Under the pieces are notes generated by a model, which was not told the origin of the DNA, did not search any database, and saw nothing but the letters and a program-made list of their open reading frames with translations. A stretch of DNA of 64,000 nt. Origin: Tachypleus tridentatus (taxonomy: Eukaryota > Arthropoda > Merostomata > Xiphosura > Limulidae). The translations under genes and the position numbers were made by a program. Positions 24,960 to 36,046 of this stretch are shown here, piece by piece. Every line of letters begins with the position of its first letter. Position 1 is the stretch's first letter. The stretch is taken from the NCBI RefSeq assembly GCF_004210375.1, contig NW_027467782.1, forward strand, positions 29,491,276 to 29,555,275. Reading direction: 5' to 3'.

Positions 24960-26500
24960 AGTGTAGCTTGCTTGCGCACAGAATGAACAATGAGCCTTGG
25001 TTATATGTTAAACTCACGCATAAAGAAATAAGAATAATGAAGAAAAATCGAGAAAAAAAATTCTTGTAATTCTAAAATAGAGATCCATTACGAGCAAGTA
25101 TTTTTATTTTTATATTCGTCCCGGCGGCAGTTTCTGTGCAGTACAGAAAATTTATATACTTATACAAAATCGTCTGGTATTTGTAACCAATTTCTGTGGT
25201 AAGTTCCACTTTATCACTGCTTTACACACGTTTTGACAGAGAAAGTGTCCATCATGATAATATTAATTGTTTCTTCTTGAGTGTGAAAATCAAAATACAA
25301 AAAACTCAAATACATTACCAATTGCACGATATTAGGAAAACAAAAACGTGCTGAAGTACATTCAGTGGTCTAGTGTATTTTTTACAGAAAACATTATTGC
25401 AATAAATATGTTCTTCTACTTTTTTACGTTGGGAAGAATACTTCAGAAGAAGGGAATGCGCTTACAAACACTTTCAGGAGGTCAGTGAAATCTCTAAAGG
25501 AAAACATTTCAGAAACATGATGAGCTGTTATTTTTATTACCACACGAAAGTAGGCGCTATTTGAATATTTATAATGTTTCTGTCAAACAAGCAACAACAA
25601 CAAAAGAATCGTTGATTATCTTCAAAGTTCTCTCCTCTCTTCAAAACATAACACAATAGTTACACTGTCACAATCAATGATTTACCCTATTCTGGGATAT
25701 CGAGTTACGTGGCAGTTGTGGGTTATGACAAAGCAAACAACCCGGACACTGGTGAAACACGTCTGTGAGGAAAGTCTTAGCGGCAAGCAACTTTAAAAGA
25801 AAAAGAAACTGAGAAGGACACATTAAATATCTTTCTGTACAAATCTGAGAAACAGGTGCTGGGTATTTTCGTAAAATGAAAAAATTATACATCTGACGAT
25901 GATAGAGTTGAGGATATTCTGCTCCATCCATTCACAAACCTTTCAGAAGAATGTAAGTTTGCAGTCAGAACCGAAACGATACAAGTAATAGAGGGAGTTG
26001 TTAAGCAAAGCAAAAACAACCATACACACAAAATAGATTCCATTCTACATGACACAGTCACTTCCACAACAGAAACACTGCTTCATTCATGCAGGTAGAA
26101 TACTACGACTATTTATCACAATAATTTATATAAACTTCATCTCTTCATTCTCCTGTTTCTGGACCTGCAACACTACTCATTCCAGTATTGGGTTTATATT
26201 AGATGTGGAATAGAACTTTTGAAAGTTAAGCCCTTCCTGGAGGCTCAGCAGTAAGTCTGAGCGTTTATAACACTAAAATTGTGTTTTGAAACAGTTCATT
26301 ATGTAATTATCTGCATAATAGCAAACAAAACTGCGATAAAGAAAGAGAAGTTATTAAATTAATCTAAAAACAATAAAGTAAACTCGACAGTATCTGAGTA
26401 ACACAAATATTTCATAAAATGTAATTCCAGTAATAATTATTATTCAGCCTCCAGTACTTTCGATATAGTAAATTCTGCACTACAGCATTTAATATTACGG
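24960..26500. other. Unassigned DNA with a possible signal-peptide exon
   Basis: Apart from the minus-strand frame listed at 25,885-26,067, nothing was recognised. Sequence complexity is normal and repeats are absent until the SINE at 26,501. Confidence 0.4.
25885..26067 (-). CDS. Possible first exon of a secreted or membrane protein
   Basis: A 60-codon minus-strand frame contains an internal Met followed by a strong hydrophobic run ('ILCVWLFLLCL') and a plausible cleavage region ('PSITC'), as in a signal peptide. It overlaps another open frame (25,674-25,931) that is cysteine-containing but in a different phase. A weak GT at about 25,890 could be a donor. No promoter or downstream exon could be tied to it, so this is a weak candidate. 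Confidence 0.2.
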   Translation of the reverse strand: MEVTVSCRMESILCVWLFLLCLTTPSITCIVSVLTANLHSSERFVNGWSRISSTLSSSDV

Positions 26501-26743
26501 CGCCCGGCCTGGCCAAGCGTGTTAAGGCGTGCGACTCGTAATCTGAGGGTCGCGTGTTCGTATCCCCGTCGTGAAAAACAACGGCCCTTTCGGCCGTGGG
26601 GCTATTCGTTGGTAAAAGAGTAGCCCAAGAGTTGGTGGTGGGTGGTGATGACTAGCTGCCTTCCCTGTAGTCTTACACTGCTAAAGTGGGGACGGCTAGC
26701 GCAGATAGCCCTCGAGTAGCTTTGTGCGAAATTCAAAACAAAC
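26501..26743 (+). repeat. Family-1 tRNA-derived SINE with 11-bp target duplication
   Basis: It has the full head ('ggcctggccaagcg', 'gcgactcgtaatc') and tail ('agctttgtgcgaaattcaaa'). The internal segment between the tRNA part and 'ctattcgttggtaaaagagt' is shortened. The target duplication 'ttaatattacg' lies at 26,489-26,499 and 26,744-26,754 and matches perfectly, so this copy is a clean, fairly young insertion. Confidence 0.95.
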
Positions 26744-26754
26744 TTAATATTACG

Positions 26755-27338
26755 AGAAATTTTTTAAATTATATTAATTTGGGAAACAATTAGTTTACTC
26801 ATTTATTTAATTAGTTTTTAGGAAAAGTTTGCTTCCTTATTATAAGATGTTTAATTTTTCTTTTAGAAAATTTGATAAAATATAAATTATCTTGCTTTCG
26901 AAAGTTATAATGAAATATGTAATTATATTTCGAAATAACTGTTCGTATAGTAATAATATTTTCTAATTGTATCCATAGAGAAAACTTACTTCAGAAGTTT
27001 ATTTATTCAAAATGACTTATCTTAACGTCAAGACCAATCGTTTTTCTGCCCAACTTGAACAGCACAAGTTTATGTTCCAAACAGTTAACCTTCCTTAAGA
27101 AAAATGGTGTATCCCTTCGAAGCTTAGTGACGTCATTCGTAAGTAACCGTACAATGAAGTTTTCCTTCATTTTGTCGAATACTATTGTGTAGCATATTAT
27201 AATAACCTATATTTTTAATGATGTAATATTTTGTTAGCTGAAGGGCAAATTTAATTCTAATTTGATATCAAATTTATGTTCTAGCATATTAAAAAGGTAA
27301 TTATAAATATGAGGTAATGTTGAAGAGTTGAGAAAGTT
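26755..27338. other. AT-rich DNA, nothing recognised
   Basis: No gene, repeat or regulatory feature could be supported. Confidence 0.45.
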
Positions 27339-27347
27339 AAAAGATAG

Positions 27348-27615
27348 TGTTTGTTTGTTTTGAAGTTCGCGCAAAGCTACACGAGGACTATCTGCGATTG
27401 CCGTCCCTAATTTAGCAGTATAAGATTAGAGGAAAGGCAGCTAGTTGTCATCACTACCAACCGTCAACTCTTGTTTTACTCTTACCAACGAATAGTGTGA
27501 TTGGTCGTCACATTATAACGTCCCCACGACTGAAAGGGCGAGCATGTTTGGTATGACGGGAATTCGAACCCGCGACCTTCAGACTACGAGTCAAGTACCT
27601 TAACCGCCGGGCATG
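27348..27615 (-). repeat. Family-1 SINE, minus strand, with target duplication
   Basis: It is a full-length element read right to left. The target duplication 'aaaagatag' lies at 27,339-27,347 and 27,616-27,624. From 27,491 its 5' half, plus about 64 bp of flank, is duplicated at 28,593-28,780 (see findings). Confidence 0.95.
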
Positions 27616-27689
27616 AAAAGATAGATATGATGATAGAAGTTTATTTCTAGTTAGAAACTGAATGAATGGGTTAACTATTTAACTATTTA

Positions 27690-27890
27690 GTTAACTCTTC
27701 CTTTCCTATTATCTAATTTACCTGTCTCAGTCTCATGATCTAGGGTGTACTTGACAGTTCTAGGAGAACATTTCAATTCTGAAGCAATTTGCTATAGAGT
27801 CCAATCAGCACAACGTAAAGTTTTTGTACGAACTCTCTGCTCTAGTGACAATTCTCTAAGCTTTTTGGGCAATGAAAATAAAACTTAATA
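27690..27890 (-). pseudogene. Tc1-like transposase N-terminus, fragment
   Basis: The minus strand reads 'RELSLEQRVRTKTLR', then 'QIASELKCSPRTVKYTLD', then 'HETETGKLDNRKG'. This is the DNA-binding helix-turn-helix start of a Tc1/mariner-superfamily transposase. There is one in-frame stop between 'WTL' and 'QIAS', and the catalytic domain is absent. TIRs could not be located. Confidence 0.6.
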
Positions 27891-28288
27891 TAATGTGTTA
27901 AACACTCTCTGTATGAAGGTTTATTTGTGAAGTTTTATGAAATTTATTTCTAACATACACCGGTACCATATGTTAGTTCCTTACTAACTTCTTTCTATAC
28001 AGTTAACACACTGCATTGGGCACCATGACAGTTATTTCAGATCTTAAATTTAATCACTATGTTCATTCAAGCAAAACCCTTATGATATGTCCTTGGTACA
28101 AGTTTATGGAAATTCAAAAGAATGACAAGTATTCTCATACTGATTCATCGGTTGTCAACAGTAAAGTATTACCATGTTGTTTTAGGTATAAAATATTTGA
28201 GTTTTCTTACGTGGTGACATGGAAGAATTAGCCCCACAAAATGGAAAGAATGACAAAATATTTTCTTGTCTTAATACTTTTGTGTTTG

Positions 28289-28404
28289 TGTTTTCTTATA
28301 GCAAAGCTACATCGGACTATCTGTTGAGTCCATCGAGGGGAATGGAACCCCTGATTTTAGCATTGTAAATTCGTAGACTTTCCACTGTAACAGCGGGAGA
28401 CAAC
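28289..28404 (-). repeat. Family-2 SINE variant, minus strand
   Basis: It begins 'ttcttatagcaaagctacat', continues 'gagtccatcgagggg' and ends 'actttccactgtaacagcg'. It matches the interrupted copy at 60,150-60,567 and forms a sub-variant of family 2. Confidence 0.75.
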
Positions 28405-28449
28405 ACTTTTGTTCAGTACTGTAATTGAATACTTGTTACATATGATTTT

Positions 28450-28716
28450 GGTTTGGTTTGTTTTAAATTTCACGCAAAGCTACTCGAGGGCTATCTGCAC
28501 TAGCCATCCCTAATTTAGCAGTGCAAAAATAGAGGAAAAGCAGCTAGTCACCACCAACCACCGCCAACTGTTGGGCTACTCTTTTATTAACGAATAGTGT
28601 GATTGGTCGTCACATTATAACGTCCCCGCGACTGAAAGGGCGAGATGTTTGGTGTGATGGGAATTCGAACCCGCGACCTTCAGACTACGAGTCAAGTACC
28701 TTAACCGCCGGGCATG
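28450..28716 (-). repeat. Family-1 SINE, mosaic copy, minus strand
   Basis: The left half (28,450-28,592) differs from the copy at 27,348 at about a fifth of positions. The right half (28,593-28,716) and a further 64 bp of non-SINE flank are almost identical to it. No convincing target duplication surrounds it. See the findings for the conversion interpretation. Confidence 0.9.
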
Positions 28717-28930
28717 AAAAGATAGTTATGATGATAGAAGTTTATTTCTAGTTAGAAAGTGAATGAATGGGTTAACTATTACAAGTATATTGATTTAATT
28801 TTACATAATTTTTAGAAATATTAATTGCTGGAAGATGAACGTAGGTCTACCACACTTTGTTATAGTAATAGTATATAGTCTAACTTAGAAGTATTTCAAA
28901 ATTAGAGTTGAAAGGTATGACTTCTTGTGA

Positions 28931-29040
28931 AGCCCAAGAGTTGGCAGCGGGTGGTGATGACTAGCTGCCTTCCCTCTAGTCTTACTCTGCTAAGTTAAGG
29001 ACGGCTAACGCAGATATCCCTCGTGAAATTCAAAACAAAT
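28931..29040 (+). repeat. Family-1 SINE, 5'-truncated
   Basis: Only the 3' half is present, from 'agcccaagagttggc' to 'gtgaaattcaaaacaaa'. Confidence 0.85.
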
Positions 29041-29369
29041 AATGCTTGTGAAGTATAATGAAAATAAAACTTATAATTTCTATATTTAACACGTTTTATA
29101 GTTTAGTAACAATTATTTACAAACGTTGACGTCTTGCTGAGCTGGCTTTTTTTAATCATGTTGATAAAGTGTACAGAGCAGATAACACTAAGTATAGGAA
29201 ATATACAAAAAGCACAAGTAGTCGTTCAAGAATATCAAACTTCGTAGATGATGAGAATTTCGTAACATGTCAGAAATTCGAGGGGGGCGTTAGGATTATT
29301 TTAAATTGTTTGCTCGATAAAACTGTACCCAGTTTAAAATCGTTATCTAGGTTTGGAGAAATTGTTTAA

Positions 29370-29470
29370 TATAATCGCTCTTCTGGTCTTTGAGCCTGAA
29401 ATGTGAATAATCGGGTTTCGATACCCTTGGCTAACAAATAACCTACTGTGCAGTTTTGTGTTTAAAAATA
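29370..29470 (+). repeat. Family-2 SINE, degenerate
   Basis: The B-box-like 'gggtttcgatacccttgg' and tail 'tgtgcagttttgtgttta' follow the family-2 order. The head is almost unrecognisable. Confidence 0.5.
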
Positions 29471-30340
29471 AGAAGGAAACAAATTAAGATAATCTGAAAT
29501 TAACTGTCAACTTAGTCTTCGAAATCTGCACTAAATTGTTGTTGTATAAGTTGCCAACATAATTACGAATATTTAGAATTACGTTGTTTTCATTTAGCAT
29601 AAATTATAATTTTAACCAGGAGCCTTTGTAATCATATTTTTAGGAAATAAATTTTCAGTTACTTCTAAAATTGCATTAAACAAATAACAACAACCAGTGT
29701 AAATAAACAAATAATAATGAGTTGTAATCAACATATGACACAAGAAGTTCATTTGACTGTTTTGAGAAAAAAATCAAAGAGAAAAACAACATTGTGTGGT
29801 AGCTCGCTTTTTTGTAAGAAAATTTAAATAAAGATTATGCTGTTGCTGGAACATTGTGAAGGTAACAGGAAGAAACACTGCTTTTTAAGATTATATTTCC
29901 AGAAGTTTGTCTGTCTAGAGAACAGTTAAAGCTGTTTTTTCTTTGATTGTAACTTTTATTTTCATACAGCTATTATCAGTGCAGGAAATCCCTATTTTTC
30001 AATATGTTCCATTTAAAGGGCACAAAAATTCAGAAAACTGTCAGGAAAAGTGGGAGAACGAATAAAGAGCTTCTTGGGCTCTTAAGCGTGCCCTAAACTC
30101 TGGCCTCAGTATGCACGACTTTGATGTGTATTCCCTCACTTTACTTGGTCAAATGAACCTTGCCCCCACTTTTAATTTGCCTTTACTCCTCTGAGAATGT
30201 TATTTATCAAAACCTATCAGCGTAGAAATAAAAAATTTTAAACATTTAACAAATTCCTCACTTAAAATTCGGCCAATTTATAAAATGAAGTTTACATTGA
30301 CAAATTATTTACGAAAGAGCTGTAAAATTATATTTCATGA
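29471..30340. other. AT-rich DNA, nothing recognised
   Basis: No gene or repeat could be supported. Confidence 0.45.
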
Positions 30341-30344
30341 CGGG

Positions 30345-30466
30345 TATTAGTTTGAAGATGGCCTGAGAAAGTCGAAACGTTGTTCTCTGCTTTACTTGTG
30401 TTAATACTAATACCAGCCATCTTGACATATATTTTTTACTTCAAGTGGGTTTGTCGTCATCACGAA
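30345..30466 (+). repeat. Penelope-like element tail, plus strand
   Basis: The phrases 'gaagatggcctgagaaagtc', 'gttaatactaataccagcc' and 'gtttgtcgtcatcacgaaa' appear in order. The first two match, as reverse complement, the tail of the Penelope-like element at 8,806-8,900. The last matches 22,025-22,040. Confidence 0.6.
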
Positions 30467-30546
30467 AAGGTGTAAATATTTTACATTGTGTAAAATTCCA
30501 AAATGAAAAAAAAATGTATTTAAATATGTATTGAATATGTTTTAAC

Positions 30547-30963
30547 GTGTATATAAAAGTTCATCTCTTATGTTTATCGGTTTTAAGTGCTATCATATTC
30601 CTTAAAACATTCAACAAGATGAATAAACCTCTTAGGATAGCGTTTTCCAGACAGTGGCGAGGGCGGGCCGGCCTTTTGGCGGAAAATAAAAAAATAACGG
30701 AGGAAGAAAAATACTTCATTACAGAATATTTAAAATCAAGAAATACCAAAGACTGTATGGAATTGATGGTAAACAATTATAAAAAACACAGCACACTATA
30801 CTTATCACAGTTTATTAACTGTACAATTGATCAATGGATGTATAATGTCTTAAATTCACAGTCTTATATATCAATATCAAAGGTGCACTTGCTTCCAAGA
30901 AACATGAAATTGAAGAAATTAGTCATAGTCAAACCAATTACATGTCATGTTGACCTGAAATAG
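30547..30963 (+). CDS. Anonymous 138-codon open frame
   Basis: It is one of the longest open frames in the window. The part after the second Met is Lys/Arg-rich at first ('RQWRGRAG'), then mixed helical sequence with 'EEEKYFITEYLKSRN'. A pyrimidine-rich stretch ending 'ttttccag' at about 30,651 could be a splice acceptor opening an exon there. No family was recognised. Its 3' end runs into the 80-bp tandem repeat at 30,948. Confidence 0.25.
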   Translation: MYIKVHLLCLSVLSAIIFLKTFNKMNKPLRIAFSRQWRGRAGLLAENKKITEEEKYFITEYLKSRNTKDCMELMVNNYKKHSTLYLSQFINCTIDQWMYNVLNSQSYISISKVHLLPRNMKLKKLVIVKPITCHVDLK

Positions 30964-31190
30964 TTTTATCTTTGACCCAATCTCTAAGAAAAAATATTTA
31001 TTGCGGCGCCACCTTCCTCGAATGTAGTGTTGACCCGAAATATTTTATCTTTGACCCAATCTCTAACAGGTAATCTGTATTACCGCACCACCTTTTTTGG
31101 AATGTAGTGTTGACCTGAGACAGGTTTATCTTTGACCCAATTTCTGATAGAAAATCTTTATTGTGGCGCCACTTTCTTGAATGTAATGTT
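30948..31190 (+). repeat. 80-bp tandem repeat, 3 units
   Basis: Units start at 30,948, 31,028 and 31,108, with a partial fourth at 31,187. Each carries 'tgttgacc', 'tttatctttgacccaat' and 'gcgccacct' or a close variant. Divergence between units is moderate. Confidence 0.9.
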
Positions 31191-32020
31191 GTCCACATTA
31201 ACTCCCTCATAAAATACTCTGATTCTTATATTAGATTTCGCGATCGTGCCAAATGGTCAAGATGCGGTTAGATTTTTGAGATAGAAATGTTTCTGAAGTT
31301 TGTCAAAAAAACAAACCAAAAACGAATTATAGAAATAGCCGACTTTTCCCAGTGTTGTAAAAAAAACATACACCTAAATTTCTTTAAGCTTTCGTAAGTA
31401 AACAGAAGATAAACATATTCTGTGAAATAAAATGCGCATGTCCGAGGTTGTGTCGTGCGTGTGCAACCACTGTTATTGATATTAAAACTCTCTTCTGAGC
31501 TATCGTGGTTTCTCGGTAGACAATCAATTCACTTTTTCGGTTTCGATCATTTTCTTCTTGACGAATAACTTTCTCCTGTACGTAACTAAACATCCTTTCT
31601 TGTCCTTTAGGAGCAGGAACTGTGAATAACGTCATCCGTGACCGAAGCAATTTTCAATATAATTTCACATTCTAAATATTGCTATTTTAAACAGTAGCGT
31701 GAGACGTGTGAAACACACATGTTGCACATAAACCATTAAAGATATTTATCGGATTTCCGGTGTCAAAACGTACTCTACCGTCTTGTATAAGAATAAAGAA
31801 AACTGTGCCAGTGTATGAGATTGATGATTTAAGTTTTATCGTATAAATAACACAAATGACATCAGAAAACAAAGTTTTGATATACATGCAATTTATTTAC
31901 AATTTAATGCAATATAAATGTAAACAAAACACACCGTATCTAAAGAAGAATTCTCTTCCAACATTTGTCTTTACTTAAGTACATTTTTACTCTTATATGG
32001 CTCGCTCGTTCTCTCTGGGC
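31191..32020. other. Unassigned DNA
   Basis: An 88-codon minus-strand frame (31,384-31,650) with charged sequence ('KVIRQEENDRNRKSE') lies in a less AT-rich patch containing 'tgcgcatgtcc'. No family, splice pair or promoter could be confirmed, so it is not called. Confidence 0.3.
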
Positions 32021-32402
32021 AGGACGTGATTTAGCACTTAGCGTGTTGGATTGTGGATTCGTGGTTCGCATCCCATTGCAGAAACAAATCGCGCAAGCAC
32101 TTTGTGGTTTTCAGTATACCGTAAGAGTGATGGTCAAATGATGTAATCATAATAGTCCAAGAGTTGGTAGTCAAGTGATTTGATTATAATAGTCTGAAAG
32201 CAGATGGTCAAATGATGTAATCATAATAGTCTAAAAGCTGGCGCCCTTGTGATTTGATTATAATAGTCTAAAAGCTGACGGTCAAGTGACGTAATTATAA
32301 TAGTCCGAGAGTTGACGGTGGGTGTTATTGAGCAGCTTCCTTCCCTCTAGTGTATCAGTTGAAATCTAGGGGCGGTTGCTGTTACGTAAATATTCGAAAC
32401 AA
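32021..32402 (+). repeat. SINE variant with an internal 36-37-bp tandem expansion
   Basis: A tRNA-like head ('ttagcacttagcg' and B-box-like 'ggttcgcatccc') and a tail homologous to family 1 ('ccttccctctagtgt') flank five tandem units of 36-37 bp at about 32,132-32,316. Each unit contains 'tataatagtc' or 'cataatagtc' and a 'ggtcaagtga' variant. The unit is an amplified version of the family-1 segment around 'agtagcccaagagttggcgg'. Confidence 0.75.
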
Positions 32403-33004
32403 ATAAACTAGTGTTTATTTACTTTAAAATTTTCATTCACCCTAACTAGTGATTCAAATTATTATTAAAGGATTATGACAAGTACATACTTAAACACAAA
32501 TCTGTTAAAAAACTGAAGTTGTATCCAATACATCTAGGTGAATATTCACTATTTTTCAATGATGCACACATTTATAACAGTAAGTACTAATTCATAAACT
32601 GAAGTTTTCATTAACTTTAAAGAATTTTCCTTTGAGTTAATCAAATAACTTTAGTGTACTCTTTGTTACAATCATTTCAAGAATTTTTTTCTGTTGATAA
32701 TTTGACAGCACACTTAAAAAAAACAACTGACAACCAACGTATATTGACACTGATAAAAACAATATAGATGACAAATTTTGAACTAAAGAAAGGAAGGTTA
32801 AGATAAATTTCCTCTGAACAAAATTTAGTTCAAGATCTTTATTAAAAACATAGCTTCTTTTTCACTAAATCTACTTAACAATGATTTAAAAAGTGATGAC
32901 CAGTGTAAAAATTAAAAACTTTAATTCCTGATTTATCATTATTTTAAAACACTGGAACTTAATATTGTGGAGACACTAAAACAGTTCAAAGAGTAAACAT
33001 TATC
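32403..33004. other. AT-rich DNA, nothing recognised
   Basis: No gene or repeat could be supported. Confidence 0.45.
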
Positions 33005-33108
33005 TTGTTTGTTTGTTTAGTTATTTTGTAAAAAGCTACACCATGGGTGTCAAAACCTGATTTTTACCAGCATAAGTCCAGAGACATACCATTATATCAC
33101 TGGGGGGC
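33005..33108 (-). repeat. Family-2 SINE, minus strand
   Basis: It begins 'gtttgtttgtttagttattt', has 'gggtgtcaaaacctgattt' in the middle and ends 'ccattatatcactgggggg'. This is the reverse complement of the family-2 head 'cccagtggca'. Confidence 0.65.
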
Positions 33109-34140
33109 TAACATTTCTTATGTAAATGTATGCTGAAATTTGATATTAATGCTAATCATAGAACAGTTGAGATACTTAATTTTATTATTGCTAACAGGTA
33201 AAAAATCACTCGAAATATTCACCTCGACAGGAAAAGAATGCTTTAGGTATGTGATCTTAATACTGTCAACAGGTAAAGAACACTTCAGATACTCAGTTAT
33301 AGGCTGGTGCTACACAGAACATTTGTTATTATAAAAAACAATGTATTCAAATTAACAACTAAAATAAAAGGAAATACTGGAGCCAGTTATAAAAAGTTCA
33401 TAAGGCATACTTCTGATACAATCTTACTTCTTCTTACATAATAGCTTTCCTCTATTTGTGCTGCTTTATATATACAAATATTTTCACTCACCACTAGTAT
33501 TGAGGGTCCAAATTCACTTGTTTCCCAAGGGTATTACTGTGTTGTAGCATGCAAATGAGCACGTGACAACTCTCCACCAATAGGAGTGTGACACACCCTA
33601 CTAGTGTAGCTGACTTTCTCTTTACTGAAATTAACATGATTCAGCACTCACTTATGCACATGTATAAAGTTTTTGCTTCTTCCTGTGATTCATACTTCAC
33701 TTTTTATCATAACATTTTCTGTTAACTTTACTTAGTTTGTGGAGGGCTTTTGATAATTTTTCCTTTCCTTATTATGAGTTTGCAAGTTCATGTGATTGTT
33801 ACTTCACCTAGTATAGATTCAAAGGATTTTATTCCTATTAATGCTATGTTGGCATTAAAACTAAAGGTTCTTTCTCTAAAGTGCTGCTGTTATAAATATT
33901 TTATTTAGTGTCAGCAATTGTCCAGAGGGGATGTTTTAGCATGAATAACTGGATTATCTCTGACTTTTTTACTTAAAAATTATTCTCATCTACTCACTTC
34001 TGAGATATTAATTTTGAGGAAATATTTTTTTGTCTTGTGTATGATATGTCATTTTCAAATTGTTGCCACGGAAGTTTCCATTTCAGCTGTATTGTGAGAT
34101 AGGAGTATACTAATTAAACAACTTTAGAAGCCTCTTCAAT
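33109..34140. other. AT-rich DNA with a small local repeat
   Basis: The phrase 'acaggtaaa' followed by a '(c/t)actcgaaat' or 'cacttcagat' variant recurs at about 33,197, 33,225 and 33,270. This is a short degenerate tandem repeat of roughly 35-75 bp. Nothing else was recognised. Confidence 0.4.
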
Positions 34141-34149
34141 GTGGTATTG

Positions 34150-34611
34150 TTATACAGTTAGCTTTGTTGATAGAATTTCAGTTAGAAAAATAACAATTTT
34201 GTATAAACCATTACTGATGTTCCTGTGATGCCCGTCTTTCATAATGCATATCTTCATCTGACAGTGATTACTATTGGTATGTATTTGACTCAAAAGGTAG
34301 TACAGTAGTGAAATGATATCAATCCTGTGCTGAGACAGCTCTTGGAAACCAGCAATAAACTCCAGTTTTACTAGCACAAGCAAATAAAAGTAGTGATACA
34401 TTCCACCTGAAAATGATGCCAGTTTGGCACAGTTTAACCTTTTAGCTAATAATTTGTACCCATTGTGCAGTTTGATATGCTTGATAGACTGAAACAATAA
34501 AAATAATGTGTCTTTATCAAGGACTTGACAACCATGAGATGAAAGCAAAATGTCACTGAGCCTACAGCTCCTTTGTATTGAATCTTTTGAATCTACCACA
34601 CATTGAATCAT
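34150..34611 (-). CDS. Anonymous 153-codon open frame, longest in the window
   Basis: It is a minus-strand frame from ATG to stop in otherwise stop-rich AT-rich DNA, where I would not expect a frame this long by chance. The translation is mixed and helix-prone ('DKDTLFLLFQSIKHIKL', 'HRIDIISLLYYLLSQ'), with no signal peptide and no family I can name. It lies about 500 bp left of the dynein pseudogene on the opposite strand. It could be an exon of an unrecognised gene or a domesticated or decayed element. Confidence 0.3.
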   Translation of the reverse strand: MIQCVVDSKDSIQRSCRLSDILLSSHGCQVLDKDTLFLLFQSIKHIKLHNGYKLLAKRLNCAKLASFSGGMYHYFYLLVLVKLEFIAGFQELSQHRIDIISLLYYLLSQIHTNSNHCQMKICIMKDGHHRNISNGLYKIVIFLTEILSTKLTV

Positions 34612-35126
34612 ATTGTATTATCTACAACTATATATGAGTGAGGTTAATAAGGTTTAATAAATGAAATAATGTGTTGCCATAAGTTAGCAACCATTATATC
34701 AGTTTTCAGTCATGTTTTCTAACTGTCTTATGTAAAGTAACCTTCATCCCTCTTATTCTTGAAGGACAAATTTGAAAATGGTTTTCTCAGTTTAAAATGT
34801 TTAGTTATAGAGTAAAATGTAGAGGTGTATATGCATATACGAACATGACATGCAGAAGTTAGGTAAAGCACATTTCTTGACAGCTCATTTATTAAGTGGT
34901 TGAAATACTACTTTATTTCTTTAATATTACCATCTGTAAAAAATGATATCAGAACATATTCTAAGTCAAACTGAAAAATGTATATATATATATAGACATG
35001 CATACTAAAATGTATATTATAAATGATAGTTTAATTTGAAATTTGGTCTTAAAATGACTTAAAATAAGGAAAACATTTTGTTACTTTAAGAAGTGAGACA
35101 GCAATTATGCCACCTTTTAATTTTAG
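34612..35126. other. AT-rich DNA left of the dynein exons
   Basis: A (TA)n tract occurs at 34,981-34,995. No earlier dynein exon was recognised here. Confidence 0.4.

Positions 35127-36046
<920 letters not shown>

Noticed and set aside
30948-31190. CRISPR-like array
   Set aside because: The units are contiguous 80-bp tandem copies without constant repeats separated by unique spacers, and the genome is eukaryotic.
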